Shown here: positions 8,429 through 18,114 of the stretch, in pieces
Layout of the letters: every line of letters starts with the position of its first letter
Numbering within the stretch: the stretch's first letter is position 1
NCBI RefSeq assembly: GCF_945906775.1
Contig: NZ_CAMDRE010000001.1
Coordinates: 992,001-1,056,000 of the forward strand
Direction: 5' to 3'
DNA from: Citrobacter sp. Marseille-Q6884
Lineage (GTDB): Bacteria > Pseudomonadota > Gammaproteobacteria > Enterobacterales > Enterobacteriaceae
DNA length: 64,000 bases
Program-made: the position numbers and the translations under genes
Notes under the pieces: model-generated
Database searches by the model: none
What the model was told of the DNA's origin: nothing
What the model saw: only the letters and a program-made list of their open reading frames with translations

Positions 8429-9361
8429 TTGCCTCAATTTCGTCGTCTCTTGCTCTCACTCGCCAGCCTGCTGGCATGCGCTACCCCTGTGTTTGCTGGA
8501 AAACTCGCTATCGTCATAGATGATTTCGGTTATCGTCCGCAAACTGAAAACCAGGTGCTGGCGATGCCGTCTACCGTCTCCGTCGCCGTTTTACCCAATG
8601 CTCCACACGCCCGTGAAATGGCGACAAAAGCGCATAACAGCGGACATGAAGTATTAATCCATCTGCCGATGGCGCCGCTGAGCAAGCAGCCGTTAGAGAA
8701 AGATACGTTGCGCCCGGAGATGAGCAGCGACGAGATTGAGCGGATTATTCGCGATGCAGTGGGCAAAGTGCCCTATGCAGTGGGGCTTAACAACCATATG
8801 GGCAGTGCGATGACTTCCAGCCTGTTCGGCATGCAGAAGGTGATGCAGGCGCTGGGTCGCTACGATCTTTACTTCCTGGACAGTATGACCATCGGCAACA
8901 GCCAGGCCATGCGCGCCGCAGCAGGAACCGGCGTGAAGGTGATCAAACGTAAAGTCTTCCTCGACGATACACAAAACGAAGCGGACATCCGCCGCCAGTT
9001 TAACCGTGCTGTCGATCTTGCCCGCCGCAACGGTTCAGCCATTGCCATCGGGCATCCTCACCCTTCAACGGTTCGTGTATTGCAACAGATGCTGTATAGC
9101 CTGCCAGCCGACATCACGCTGGTTCGCCCGAGCAGCCTGCTCAATGAACCGCAGGTCGATACCTCAAGACCCAATCTCACACCGCCGCCAAATGGCGCGC
9201 CTGATGCCCCGCGTAATCCTTTCCGCGGCGTGAAATTGTGCAAACCGAAACAACCGCTGGAGCCGGTCTACGCCAGCCGATTCTTTAGCGTGCTCGGTGA
9301 AAGCATCACACAAAGCACGCTGGTGCAGTATATGCGACTGCAGTGGCAGGGCTGGCAGTAA
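8429..9361 (+). CDS. yibQ: YibQ, divergent polysaccharide deacetylase-like protein
   Basis: 310 residues from a TTG start 3 nt after the envC stop. A signal peptide (cleavage near VFA-GK, residue 23) suggests a periplasmic location. The body carries the IDDFGYR and HLPMAP motifs of the divergent polysaccharide deacetylase family. Its biological function is not known; constant linkage to envC suggests a cell-envelope role. The gene ends exactly where the convergent waaH begins, with no spacer. Confidence 0.93.
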   Translation: MPQFRRLLLSLASLLACATPVFAGKLAIVIDDFGYRPQTENQVLAMPSTVSVAVLPNAPHAREMATKAHNSGHEVLIHLPMAPLSKQPLEKDTLRPEMSSDEIERIIRDAVGKVPYAVGLNNHMGSAMTSSLFGMQKVMQALGRYDLYFLDSMTIGNSQAMRAAAGTGVKVIKRKVFLDDTQNEADIRRQFNRAVDLARRNGSAIAIGHPHPSTVRVLQQMLYSLPADITLVRPSSLLNEPQVDTSRPNLTPPPNGAPDAPRNPFRGVKLCKPKQPLEPVYASRFFSVLGESITQSTLVQYMRLQWQGWQ

Positions 9362-10399
9362 TCAGTCTTTCAGACCCAGCGTTAAATGAGTCAGTCGGCG
9401 CGGAGTCAGTGACTTATCGCGCCACTTGCTAAAGCGGATGGCCCACAACAGCACCTGATAGCCCAGCTTGACGCTGCAAATATTACTCACCATCCGCTTG
9501 AACATCCCGGAAACGAAAACCTCGGCAATCATGCGCTGGCGAATCTTCTCGTCAGGCTCTTTGCGTATGCAATGGCAGACGCGCATCGCTTCGTAAATCA
9601 CCTGCTGTTTGAACTCTGGGTAAATCGGAATACGCCCGGCGTAATCGTGATTCATTTTATCCAGCAGGCGGGTAATTTTGATGTAATGGCGCTGATAGCT
9701 CAGGTTCTTTAACCCGGTACGCTTCAGGCGACTCACGGAGGCGCCATGCAGGAAGTATTTGTACAACGGGACTTCCGTGTAGCGCGCACGTTTCGCATTA
9801 AACATGAACTCCGTCGTCCAGATGATATCCTGGTGGTGCAAGCCGGACAGGAAAGTCAGCCCCGCGTCGCGGATAGTCTGATGACGGTACACCCCCATCC
9901 AGACAACGTGTCTCCAGCGGCGGCTGGCTAATGCTTTTCGTAGCCAGTCTGGTCCGGTCATCACGTCGGTAGAGCGAATACGGTCGGTAGGGATTGATGC
10001 CCAGGTCTTACCCGTTTCCGCAATACACCAGTCAGCGTTGCACTGCGCAACATCCAGATTGTCCTTCAGCGCCATATTCATCAGCGTTTCGTACATTTCG
10101 GGATAGGCAATGTCATCACCATCGACGTAAGCGATGTATTCACCTTTCGCAATCGCCATGCCGGTATTTCGTGCCGCCGAGACGCCCCCATTGCGCTGGT
10201 GTAACAGATGAACGTGCGGATAACGATCCGCATACGCCTGAGCGAGCTCCGCCGAATTATCCGTAGAGCCATCATTAACAATAATGATTTCCAGATTTTT
10301 CCAGGTTTGCGCAATCAGCGAATCCATACACGCGATGAACGGCTCACCCGTGTTGTAAAGCGGCATAATGACGCTCAGGAGACCAGGGGTATAGGTCAT
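9362..10399 (-). CDS. waaH: WaaH (YibD), LPS core glycosyltransferase
   Basis: 345 residues, GT2 family. Nucleotide-sugar motifs are NDGSTDNS (residues 42-49) and the metal-binding DGDD (93-96). The protein follows E. coli WaaH closely, including the segments VWMGVYR, GLHHQDI and TEFMFNAKRARYTE. E. coli WaaH adds glucuronic acid to the inner-core heptose III under PhoB control, and the same role is inferred here. No convincing Pho box was found in the 190 bases upstream. It is convergent with yibQ. Confidence 0.9.
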   Translation of the reverse strand: MTYTPGLLSVIMPLYNTGEPFIACMDSLIAQTWKNLEIIIVNDGSTDNSAELAQAYADRYPHVHLLHQRNGGVSAARNTGMAIAKGEYIAYVDGDDIAYPEMYETLMNMALKDNLDVAQCNADWCIAETGKTWASIPTDRIRSTDVMTGPDWLRKALASRRWRHVVWMGVYRHQTIRDAGLTFLSGLHHQDIIWTTEFMFNAKRARYTEVPLYKYFLHGASVSRLKRTGLKNLSYQRHYIKITRLLDKMNHDYAGRIPIYPEFKQQVIYEAMRVCHCIRKEPDEKIRQRMIAEVFVSGMFKRMVSNICSVKLGYQVLLWAIRFSKWRDKSLTPRRLTHLTLGLKD

Positions 10400-10518
10400 A
10401 TAAAATCCTGCCAGACAGTAGAATTAACGGCACTTTTTAACACATTAAACGGTAGATGATCAGAGAAAATTGGTCATGCTTTTAACGTAAAATGCGCCGG
10501 GTAATGGCTCCACACAAA

Positions 10519-10558
10519 CAAAAATCCCCGGAGAGTTCACGAGAGTAAACCTCCGGGG
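10519..10558 (-). terminator. Intrinsic terminator of kbl-tdh
   Basis: On the minus strand CCCCGGAG (10558-10551) pairs with CTCCGGGG (10533-10526), partly extended by weaker pairs, and is followed directly by ATTTTTG. This is a standard rho-independent terminator placed about 30 nt after the tdh stop. Confidence 0.88.
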
Positions 10559-10589
10559 ACTGCATACAGAATCCCTTCACTCGACAGGG

Positions 10590-11615
10590 TTAATCCCAAC
10601 TGAGGATCACTTTCCCTGACTGGCCTGAACGCATAGCGTCAAAGCCTTGCTGGAACTCATCGATAGAGAAACGATGAGTGATGATCGGCGACAAATCCAG
10701 ACCAGACTGGATTAATGCAGCCATCTTGTACCAGGTTTCAAACATCTCGCGACCGTAAATACCTTTAATGAACAATCCTTTAAAGATAATTTTAGTCCAG
10801 TCAACTGACATGTCTGATGGTGGAATACCCAACATGGCAATACGGCCACCGTGGTTCATGGTGTCCAGCATGGCACGAAACGCTGGCGGCGCACCGGACA
10901 TCTCCAGGCCAACATCAAACCCTTCGGTCATGCCCAGTTCAGCCATCACGTCGGTCAGATTCTCTTTCGCGACGTTGACCGCGCGGGTGATCCCCATTTT
11001 GCGCGCCAGTTCCAGGCGATACTCATTGACGTCAGTAATCACCACGTGGCGTGCGCCTACGTGTTTGGCAACCGCTGCGGCCATAATACCGATAGGACCT
11101 GCGCCAGAAACCAGTACATCCTCCCCAACCAGATCGAATGACAGCGCCGTATGCACTGCATTACCGAACGGATCGAAGATTGACGCCAGGTCATCAGAGA
11201 TATTGTCAGGGATTTTGAACGCGTTAAATGCCGGGATCACCAGGTACTCGGCAAAACAACCAGGACGGTTTACACCGACACCGGTGGTATTACGGCACAG
11301 ATGAGTACGTCCGCCGCGACAGTTTCGGCAATGCCCACAGGTAATGTGGCCTTCACCTGAAACACGATCGCCGATTTTAAAGCCTTTCACTTCCTGGCCG
11401 ATGCCGACAACTTCGCCGACATATTCATGCCCCACGACCATCGGAACCGGGATGGTTTTTTGCGACCAGTCATCCCAGTTATAAATGTGAACGTCAGTCC
11501 CGCAGATGGCTGTTTTACGGATTTTAATCAGCAAATCGTTATGGCCGACTTCCGGTTCAGGAACGTCGGTCATCCAAATGCCCTCTTCCGCTTTCAGTTT
11601 GGATAACGCTTTCAT
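10590..11615 (-). CDS. tdh: L-threonine 3-dehydrogenase
   Basis: 341 residues, as in E. coli. It oxidises L-threonine to 2-amino-3-ketobutyrate with NAD+. This is a zinc-dependent medium-chain dehydrogenase: catalytic zinc ligands include Cys38 (ICGTD) and the GHEY motif, a structural zinc site is formed by the CGHCRNCRGG cluster and the following Cys, and the Rossmann motif GAGPIG is present. It lies 9 nt after kbl, the enzyme for the next step. Confidence 0.97.
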   Translation of the reverse strand: MKALSKLKAEEGIWMTDVPEPEVGHNDLLIKIRKTAICGTDVHIYNWDDWSQKTIPVPMVVGHEYVGEVVGIGQEVKGFKIGDRVSGEGHITCGHCRNCRGGRTHLCRNTTGVGVNRPGCFAEYLVIPAFNAFKIPDNISDDLASIFDPFGNAVHTALSFDLVGEDVLVSGAGPIGIMAAAVAKHVGARHVVITDVNEYRLELARKMGITRAVNVAKENLTDVMAELGMTEGFDVGLEMSGAPPAFRAMLDTMNHGGRIAMLGIPPSDMSVDWTKIIFKGLFIKGIYGREMFETWYKMAALIQSGLDLSPIITHRFSIDEFQQGFDAMRSGQSGKVILSWD

Positions 11616-11624
11616 TTCACATCC

Positions 11625-12821
11625 TCAGGCAATAACGCCCAGTTGTTTACCAATGCGTGTGAACGCCTCAACAGCACGCGTAATCTGCTCAGGGGTATGC
11701 GCCGCAGACATCTGGGTACGGATACGCGCCTGACCTTTCGGAACCACCGGATAGAAGAATCCGGTCACGTAAATCCCTTCTTTTTGCAGTTCGCGGGCAA
11801 AGTCCTGCGCGACGACAGCGTCACCCAGCATAACCGGGATAATCGCATGATCCGCACCGGCCAGCGTAAAGCCAGCGGCTGACATTTGTTCACGGAACTG
11901 ACGGGCGTTTGCCCACAGACGGCCACGCAGTTCGCTGCCAGCTTCCACCATTTCCAGCACTTTAATGGAGGCTGCAACAATTGCCGGAGCCAGTGAGTTG
12001 GAGAACAGGTACGGGCGGGAACGCTGACGCAGCCACTCCACGACTTCTTTGCGTGCCGCAGTGTAACCGCCCGATGCACCACCCAGCGCTTTACCCAACG
12101 TACCGGTGATGATGTCCACGCGACCCATGACGTCGCAATATTCATGAGAACCACGACCGTTTTCGCCGACAAACCCCACTGCATGGGAATCATCAACCAT
12201 CACCAGCGCATCGTATTTGTCTGCCAGATCGCAGACACCTTTCAGATTGGCGATCACGCCATCCATAGAGAACACACCGTCGGTCGCGATCAGCACATGA
12301 CGAGCGCCAGCTTCACGTGCTTCTTTCAGACGAGATTCCAGTTCTTGCATGTCGTTGTTGGCGTAACGGAAGCGCTTCGCTTTACACAGACGAACACCGT
12401 CGATGATAGATGCGTGGTTCAGCGCATCAGAGATAATCGCATCTTCTGCGCCCAGCAGCGTTTCGAACAGGCCGCCATTGGCGTCGAAACAGGAAGAGTA
12501 AAGAATGGCATCTTCCATACCGAGGAATGCTGCCAGTTTTTGCTCCAGTTGCTTATGGCTATCCTGAGTGCCGCAGATAAACCGCACCGAAGCCATACCA
12601 AACCCGTGAGAATCCATGCCCGCTTTTGCCGCCGCAATCAGTTCCGGGTGGTTAGCCAGTCCCAGATAGTTGTTCGCACAAAAGTTAATAACGTGGCTTC
12701 CGTCTGCCACGGTGATATCCGCCTGCTGAGCAGACGTAATAATGCGCTCTTCTTTAAACAATCCTTCCGCACGGGCGGTTTCCAGATCGTTCGTTAACTG
12801 CTTGTAAAAATTCCCACGCAT
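11625..12821 (-). CDS. kbl: 2-amino-3-ketobutyrate CoA ligase
   Basis: 398 residues. This PLP-dependent alpha-oxoamine synthase converts 2-amino-3-ketobutyrate plus CoA to glycine and acetyl-CoA. The PLP lysine is Lys244 in TGTLGKALGGASGG, and VDDSHAVGF supplies the aspartate that contacts the pyridine nitrogen. Together with tdh it forms the threonine-to-glycine pathway, leucine/Lrp-responsive in E. coli. It is divergent from hldD with a 215-bp intergenic region. Confidence 0.97.
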   Translation of the reverse strand: MRGNFYKQLTNDLETARAEGLFKEERIITSAQQADITVADGSHVINFCANNYLGLANHPELIAAAKAGMDSHGFGMASVRFICGTQDSHKQLEQKLAAFLGMEDAILYSSCFDANGGLFETLLGAEDAIISDALNHASIIDGVRLCKAKRFRYANNDMQELESRLKEAREAGARHVLIATDGVFSMDGVIANLKGVCDLADKYDALVMVDDSHAVGFVGENGRGSHEYCDVMGRVDIITGTLGKALGGASGGYTAARKEVVEWLRQRSRPYLFSNSLAPAIVAASIKVLEMVEAGSELRGRLWANARQFREQMSAAGFTLAGADHAIIPVMLGDAVVAQDFARELQKEGIYVTGFFYPVVPKGQARIRTQMSAAHTPEQITRAVEAFTRIGKQLGVIA

Positions 12822-13036
12822 TGCGATTCTCCAGACTGGGCAAATTTCAGCACATATTACCCAAAGCTATACGTTGATACGAGATGACGCATCATCACTT
12901 CTTCAAAATGAAGCATAAATCACGCGTACCCGCACAGCTTATCGGTGAATGGCTGAAGCCTGGGCCATGTAGTGATATGATATGAAGTATTCGTGTCTGA
13001 GATTGTCTCTGACTCCATATTTCGAAGGTTACATTT

Positions 13037-13969
13037 ATGATCATCGTTACCGGCGGCGCGGGCTTTATCGGCAGCAACATCGTCAAGTCCCTGAATGATA
13101 AAGGCATCACCGATATTCTGGTGGTGGACAACCTGAAAGACGGCACCAAGTTTGTCAACCTGGTGGATCTGAATATTGCTGACTACATGGACAAGGAAGA
13201 CTTCCTGATCCAAATTATGGCCGGAGAAGATTTCGGCGATATCGAGGCGATTTTCCACGAAGGCGCATGCTCCTCCACCACCGAGTGGGACGGCAAGTAT
13301 ATGATGGATAACAACTATCAATACTCCAAAGAGCTTCTGCACTACTGCCTGGAGCGCGAAATTCCGTTCCTGTACGCCTCTTCTGCGGCAACCTACGGCG
13401 GCCGGACTTCTGACTTCATCGAATCCCGTGAATATGAGAAACCGCTGAACGTCTACGGCTACTCAAAATTCCTGTTCGACGAATATGTTCGTCAAATCCT
13501 GCCTGAAGCAAACTCGCAAATCGTTGGCTTCCGCTATTTCAACGTTTATGGCCCACGTGAAGGCCACAAAGGCAGCATGGCGAGCGTCGCTTTCCACCTC
13601 AACACGCAGCTCAACAACGGCGAAACGCCGAAACTGTTTGAAGGCAGCGAAAACTTTAAGCGTGATTTCGTCTATGTCGGCGATGTTGCTGCGGTAAACC
13701 TGTGGTTCCTGGAAAACGGTGTTTCCGGCATCTTCAACCTCGGTACAGGTCGCGCAGAATCCTTCCAGGCCGTGGCAGATGCCACGCTGGCGTACCACAA
13801 AAAAGGCAGCATTGAGTACATTCCGTTCCCGGAAAAACTGAAAGGCCGTTATCAGGCATTCACGCAGGCAGACCTGACTAATCTGCGCGCAGCAGGCTAT
13901 GACAAACCGTTTAAGACCGTTGCCGAAGGCGTAACGGAATATATGGCCTGGTTGAACCGCGACGCGTAA
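13037..13969 (+). CDS. hldD: ADP-L-glycero-D-manno-heptose 6-epimerase
   Basis: 310 residues. It converts ADP-D-glycero- to ADP-L-glycero-D-manno-heptose, the donor for the inner LPS core. It is an extended SDR: the NADP-binding motif GGAGFIGSN starts at residue 6 and the catalytic pair is Tyr140/Lys144 in YGYSK. It is the first gene of hldD-waaF-waaC-waaL on the plus strand, 8 nt before waaF. The upstream TGATATGATAT stretch near 12973 could hold a -10 element. Confidence 0.97.
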   Translation: MIIVTGGAGFIGSNIVKSLNDKGITDILVVDNLKDGTKFVNLVDLNIADYMDKEDFLIQIMAGEDFGDIEAIFHEGACSSTTEWDGKYMMDNNYQYSKELLHYCLEREIPFLYASSAATYGGRTSDFIESREYEKPLNVYGYSKFLFDEYVRQILPEANSQIVGFRYFNVYGPREGHKGSMASVAFHLNTQLNNGETPKLFEGSENFKRDFVYVGDVAAVNLWFLENGVSGIFNLGTGRAESFQAVADATLAYHKKGSIEYIPFPEKLKGRYQAFTQADLTNLRAAGYDKPFKTVAEGVTEYMAWLNRDA

Positions 13970-13977
13970 GAAGAAAC

Positions 13978-15024
13978 ATGAAGATACTGGTGATTGGCCC
14001 GTCCTGGGTGGGCGACATGATGATGTCGCAAAGTCTCTATCGCACGCTCAAGGCGCGCTATCCCCAGGCGATAATCGACGTGATGGCACCAGCATGGTGC
14101 CGTCCGTTGCTGTCGCGTATGCCTGAAGTCAACGACGCTATCGCTATGCCGCTCGGACACGGTGCGCTGGAGATCGGCGAACGCCGCAAACTCGGTCATA
14201 GTTTGCGTGAGAAACGCTATGACCGCGCGTATGTGCTGCCTAACTCATTTAAATCCGCGCTGGTGCCGTTCTTTGCCGGCATTCCCCACCGTACTGGCTG
14301 GCGTGGCGAGATGCGCTATGGTCTGCTAAACGATGCGCGCGTGCTGGATAAAGAAGCCTGGCCGCTGATGGTCGAGCGCTATGTTGCACTGGCGTACGAC
14401 AAAGGTGTGATGCTGACGGCCAAAGATTTGCCTCAGCCCCTGTTATGGCCGCAGTTACAAATCAGTGAGGGTGAAAAATCGCTGACCTGCAGTCAGTTCT
14501 CTCTTTCCGCTGAACGCCCAATGATTGGCTTTTGCCCTGGCGCGGAATTTGGTCCGGCGAAACGCTGGCCACATTACCATTACGCAGAACTGGCGAAACA
14601 GCTGATCGACGAAGGTCATCAGATTGTGCTGTTCGGTTCCGCCAAAGATCATGAAGCGGGCAATGAAATTCTGGCAACACTGAATACCGAACAGCAGGCG
14701 TGGTGTCGCAATCTGGCAGGTGAAACGCAGCTGGAACAGGCCGTTATTCTTCTTGCCGCCTGTAAAGCTGTCGTCACTAATGACTCCGGCCTGATGCATG
14801 TGGCCGCGGCACTGAACCGTCCTCTGGTCGCGCTTTACGGCCCAAGCAGCCCGGATTTCACGCCCCCGCTGTCCCATAAAGCACGTGTGATCCGCCTGAT
14901 TACGGGTTATCACAAAGTGCGTAAGGGCGATGCGGCACAAGGGTATCATCAGAGCCTGATTGACATCACACCCCAGCGCGTACTGGAAGAGCTCAATGAC
15001 CTGTTGTTACAAGAGGAAGCCTGA
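13978..15024 (+). CDS. waaF: ADP-heptose:LPS heptosyltransferase II
   Basis: 348 residues, GT9 family. It adds the second heptose of the LPS inner core at the cytoplasmic face of the inner membrane. Features: N-terminal GPSWVGDMMMSQ loop (residues 7-18), PGAEFGPAKRWP motif, and the nucleotide-site NDSGLMHVAAAL segment. The start follows the hldD stop by 8 nt and the stop lies 3 nt before the waaC start. Confidence 0.97.
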   Translation: MKILVIGPSWVGDMMMSQSLYRTLKARYPQAIIDVMAPAWCRPLLSRMPEVNDAIAMPLGHGALEIGERRKLGHSLREKRYDRAYVLPNSFKSALVPFFAGIPHRTGWRGEMRYGLLNDARVLDKEAWPLMVERYVALAYDKGVMLTAKDLPQPLLWPQLQISEGEKSLTCSQFSLSAERPMIGFCPGAEFGPAKRWPHYHYAELAKQLIDEGHQIVLFGSAKDHEAGNEILATLNTEQQAWCRNLAGETQLEQAVILLAACKAVVTNDSGLMHVAAALNRPLVALYGPSSPDFTPPLSHKARVIRLITGYHKVRKGDAAQGYHQSLIDITPQRVLEELNDLLLQEEA

Positions 15025-15027
15025 CGG

Positions 15028-15981
15028 ATGCGGGTTCTGATCGTTAAAACGTCGTCAATGGGTGATGTGCTGCATACGTTGCCTGCTTTGACGGATGCAC
15101 AACAGGCGATTCCGGGTATTCAATTTGACTGGGTAGTGGAAGAAGGGTTTGCCCAAATTCCCTCCTGGCATGCGTCTGTTGACCGGGTGATCCCCGTCGC
15201 CATCCGCCGCTGGCGTAAAGCATGGTTTTCTGCCCCGATTAAAGCAGAACGCAAAGTCTTCCGTGATGCGGTACGCCTGCAGCAATATGATGCGATAATC
15301 GACGCGCAAGGTCTGGTAAAAAGCGCGGCTCTGGTTACACGCCTGGCACGCGGCGTAAAGCATGGTATGGACTGGAGCACGGCCCGCGAACCTCTGGCGA
15401 GCCTTTTTTATAACCGTAAGCATCACATTGCCAAACAGCAACATGCCGTTGAACGTACACGCGAACTGTTTGCGCAAAGTCTGGGATATACCAAACCACA
15501 GTCACAGGGTGATTATGCGATCGCGCAGCATTTCCTGACTGACCTTAGTGCCAATTCGGGTCAATATGCGGTATTTTTACACGCCACAACGCGAGAAGAT
15601 AAGCACTGGCCGGAAGCGAACTGGCGTGAACTCATTGGTCTGTTAAATAACGCCGGAATACGGATTAAGCTCCCCTGGGGAGCACCTCACGAAGAAGCAC
15701 GGGCCAAAAGACTGGCAGAAGGTTTTTCGTATGTTGATGTTCTTCCACGGATGACTCTTGAAGAGGTCGCTCGCGTACTGGCGGGGGCAAAATTTGTGGT
15801 GTCGGTTGATACCGGATTAAGCCATTTAACCGCCGCACTGGATCGACCAAACATAACGCTGTATGGCCCAACAGACCCTGGGTTGATTGGGGGCTATGGG
15901 AAGAATCAGACGGCATGTATTTCACAGTCTCATGATCTTAAAGATACTCATCCTAAAGATATACTTGAGTTAGTAAAATAG
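15028..15981 (+). CDS. waaC: ADP-heptose:LPS heptosyltransferase I
   Basis: 317 residues, two fewer than E. coli WaaC. It transfers the first heptose onto Kdo2-lipid A. GT9 signatures are TSSMGDVLHTLPAL near the N-terminus, FLHATTREDKHWPE in the middle and SVDTGLSHLTAAL for ADP binding. The last 25 residues (after GGYGKNQ) differ from the E. coli tail, exactly where the sequence becomes AT-rich toward waaL. Confidence 0.96.
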   Translation: MRVLIVKTSSMGDVLHTLPALTDAQQAIPGIQFDWVVEEGFAQIPSWHASVDRVIPVAIRRWRKAWFSAPIKAERKVFRDAVRLQQYDAIIDAQGLVKSAALVTRLARGVKHGMDWSTAREPLASLFYNRKHHIAKQQHAVERTRELFAQSLGYTKPQSQGDYAIAQHFLTDLSANSGQYAVFLHATTREDKHWPEANWRELIGLLNNAGIRIKLPWGAPHEEARAKRLAEGFSYVDVLPRMTLEEVARVLAGAKFVVSVDTGLSHLTAALDRPNITLYGPTDPGLIGGYGKNQTACISQSHDLKDTHPKDILELVK

Positions 15982-16023
15982 ATATTAATATATTTAACCA
16001 AATACATTGTGGACGTTCATTGT

Positions 16024-17268
16024 ATGATAAATAGAAATAACGCCGATAATATACTGTATTCAACAACTATGGGACTGTGCTTACTGGCGTTGTTGTTTCT
16101 GCCATTCCAGCAAGGTTATGCATTAAAAACACTAAGGATAGCCGGAGAAATTGCACTACTGGCTATTATAATCTCACCAAAAAAATATTTAAAAACCGAA
16201 CAAAAATATATAGCCCTTAGCTTGTTGGCGCTGTCTGTTTTATCATTCCTATGGTTCAGGATATATAAAACCCCAGATTCTGAATACGTGGGTGCTTATA
16301 TGAACTATCGCGACTGGAGTCTGGCAGGGCTATTTACAGCATTTGTCATCCCTGTCGTCACCAGTATGAGGGAACGCTCTGAAAAGATAATGAAAAACGT
16401 TCATCTTTTCATTGCTCTGTTGGTTAACCTGATATATATAATATATGCGTACTATCAATTTTTCATTCTAAATGAAAGCAGAGCCACCTTATCATTAGCA
16501 TACGGACCAAATGCAACTGGTGCAGCTTACACAATTACTTTTATTTCATTGTATGCGTTAATTGCGATATCAACTGTTGTCACAAGATTTCGATTATCGT
16601 TGTTGATAATTGTTAGTTTTGCCAATTTTATTGCAATAGCCGCAACAGGTACAAGAGCTGGGATTATTGTATATCCAGTAATTATTGTATTAACTCTTTG
16701 GAACGAACTAAAAAAACACAGTAAGAAAACCAGAAAGATCTGTATCTACTCTGTAATTGCATTCTCGATGGCATCAGGCGCGTTACTTTATAAGCCAATT
16801 ATGGAGAGAGTGGACAATTTAAAATCAGACATAGCTCAATATAACGAAAATAATAGCGTGACATCTGTCGGTGCCAGATTTGCTATGTATAAAACAGGTC
16901 TCGAATCTTCGTATAATAATTACACAGGCCAATCGCTTGAAGAACGAGGATATAAAATAAAAAAAATTGTTGAGGATAATAAAGAACTATCCGGAGCACT
17001 TTTATATCTCAACACTCATCTTCATAACCAAATGATTGACACACTATCAACAACAGGTTGGTTAGGTGTAATATTGAATGTCCTGTTTTTAATTTCAATA
17101 ATTACATTTATACATAAGAAGAGTATGCCGTTAATGTATGCTTATGTGGTGGCATTTGTACTATATGGCTTAAGTGATATTTTGGCATACGCGATCCCTG
17201 TCCCACTTGCATGGTTGTTAACCTTGGCCTTAGTATGCTCATTAATTAATGATAAAGAAAAAATCTAA
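16024..17268 (+). CDS. waaL: O-antigen ligase WaaL
   Basis: 414 residues from ATG 16024; an in-frame GTG at 16009 would add five, but GGA lies better placed for the ATG. It is a polytopic protein with about ten to twelve hydrophobic segments and a large periplasmic loop near residues 265-340. Conserved ligase features are the SVTSVGARFAMY segment and the loop histidine in NTHLHNQMIDTLSTTGWLG. It joins undecaprenyl-linked O antigen to the lipid A-core at the periplasmic face. The loop resembles E. coli K-12 WaaL more than Salmonella WaaL. The gene is markedly AT-rich. It ends the hldD operon against a shared terminator. Confidence 0.9.
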   Translation: MINRNNADNILYSTTMGLCLLALLFLPFQQGYALKTLRIAGEIALLAIIISPKKYLKTEQKYIALSLLALSVLSFLWFRIYKTPDSEYVGAYMNYRDWSLAGLFTAFVIPVVTSMRERSEKIMKNVHLFIALLVNLIYIIYAYYQFFILNESRATLSLAYGPNATGAAYTITFISLYALIAISTVVTRFRLSLLIIVSFANFIAIAATGTRAGIIVYPVIIVLTLWNELKKHSKKTRKICIYSVIAFSMASGALLYKPIMERVDNLKSDIAQYNENNSVTSVGARFAMYKTGLESSYNNYTGQSLEERGYKIKKIVEDNKELSGALLYLNTHLHNQMIDTLSTTGWLGVILNVLFLISIITFIHKKSMPLMYAYVVAFVLYGLSDILAYAIPVPLAWLLTLALVCSLINDKEKI

Positions 17269-17299
17269 AAAAAAGCCAGAATTATAACATTCTGGCTTT
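17266..17299. terminator. Bidirectional terminator between waaL and the core operon
   Basis: AGCCAGAAT (17274-17282) pairs with ATTCTGGCT (17289-17297) across a 6-nt loop. Read on the minus strand the stem is followed by a run of eight T, so it is strongest for the minus-strand waaQ operon. On the plus strand it is followed by TTC only and would be weaker for waaL. Confidence 0.85.
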
Positions 17300-17302
17300 C
17301 AA

Positions 17303-18088
17303 CTATATGAAACTACCAAGAAAAACTCTAACCCTGTATCGCCATACTAGCAAATTGGAAACTAAGCGATTTCTTTTTTTCACTTTAGTATTTTTCGTTT
17401 TATTAATACGGCTATTTTCCAGATGTGAGTTTGATGCATTAACTAGTGGGTGAGAGACTATATCACAAAAATAAATATCATTAATTACACCATTATCTAA
17501 TAGTATTTTTCTATCATCTATTAAATAAAAGCCATGAGTAGAGAGTAATGACAAAGCTCGTTGGCAGTATTGTCTATCAACAATATAACAGCAGGTCCGT
17601 GTCACTTTGTGCTTCTTATATGTTGCCTTACGAAATCTAACCGGTCCAATGTTTAAAACATCAAGTAAGCTTAAACCAAAAAGCTGATAGTCAGAAGTTC
17701 CCTGTTGTCCACCCAGTACATAAGTACACCCCCCCTTGAGGATATCCGTTGATTGGGAAAGTGTCTGTACTATGGCAGCTAACCGGGAATCAAATGTGAC
17801 ATCATCTTCAAGTATAAGAGCCCACTTGTAATCGTTATCTAATATTTTTTGATACACACAGAGATGACTTAATGTACAAGCCATTTCTGGCTCAGTCATT
17901 TCACCATATACTTTTGCTGAATTTATGGAGACATTTCTTTTTTTATCTTGAAATAGTTCGCTCCGATAATCAACTGCATCAAAAAATTCATAGCTAATAT
18001 TTGCGTTGGCAAGAAGTTTCGAGATTTTATCTCTTCGCTCTACATCACTCTTAAGAGAGATAATAAAGACAGGAAGGTTATTATTCAT
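17303..18088 (-). CDS. Family 25 LPS glycosyltransferase (outer core)
   Basis: 261 residues from ATG 18088; an in-frame GTG 15 nt upstream is an alternative, and neither has a clear Shine-Dalgarno. GT25 hallmarks: N-terminal FIISLKSDVERRD (residues 8-20), the E-x-A-C-x-LSH segment (EMACTLSH, 68-75) and the acidic ALILEDDV (90-97). This family includes Haemophilus and Neisseria LOS galactosyltransferases. The C-terminus is basic (KKRNR), typical of peripheral membrane enzymes. It is the last gene of the waaQ operon. Donor and linkage cannot be read from sequence. I know no standard waa symbol for it. Confidence 0.82.
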   Translation of the reverse strand: MNNNLPVFIISLKSDVERRDKISKLLANANISYEFFDAVDYRSELFQDKKRNVSINSAKVYGEMTEPEMACTLSHLCVYQKILDNDYKWALILEDDVTFDSRLAAIVQTLSQSTDILKGGCTYVLGGQQGTSDYQLFGLSLLDVLNIGPVRFRKATYKKHKVTRTCCYIVDRQYCQRALSLLSTHGFYLIDDRKILLDNGVINDIYFCDIVSHPLVNASNSHLENSRINKTKNTKVKKRNRLVSNLLVWRYRVRVFLGSFI

Positions 18089-18114
18089 AAGTATCGTATT
18101 CACTGTATTACAGT

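Noticed and set aside
10400..10500. Pho box upstream of waaH
   Set aside because: E. coli waaH is PhoB-controlled, but no tandem CTGTCAT-type repeats could be recognised; CTACTGTCTGGCA is too imperfect.
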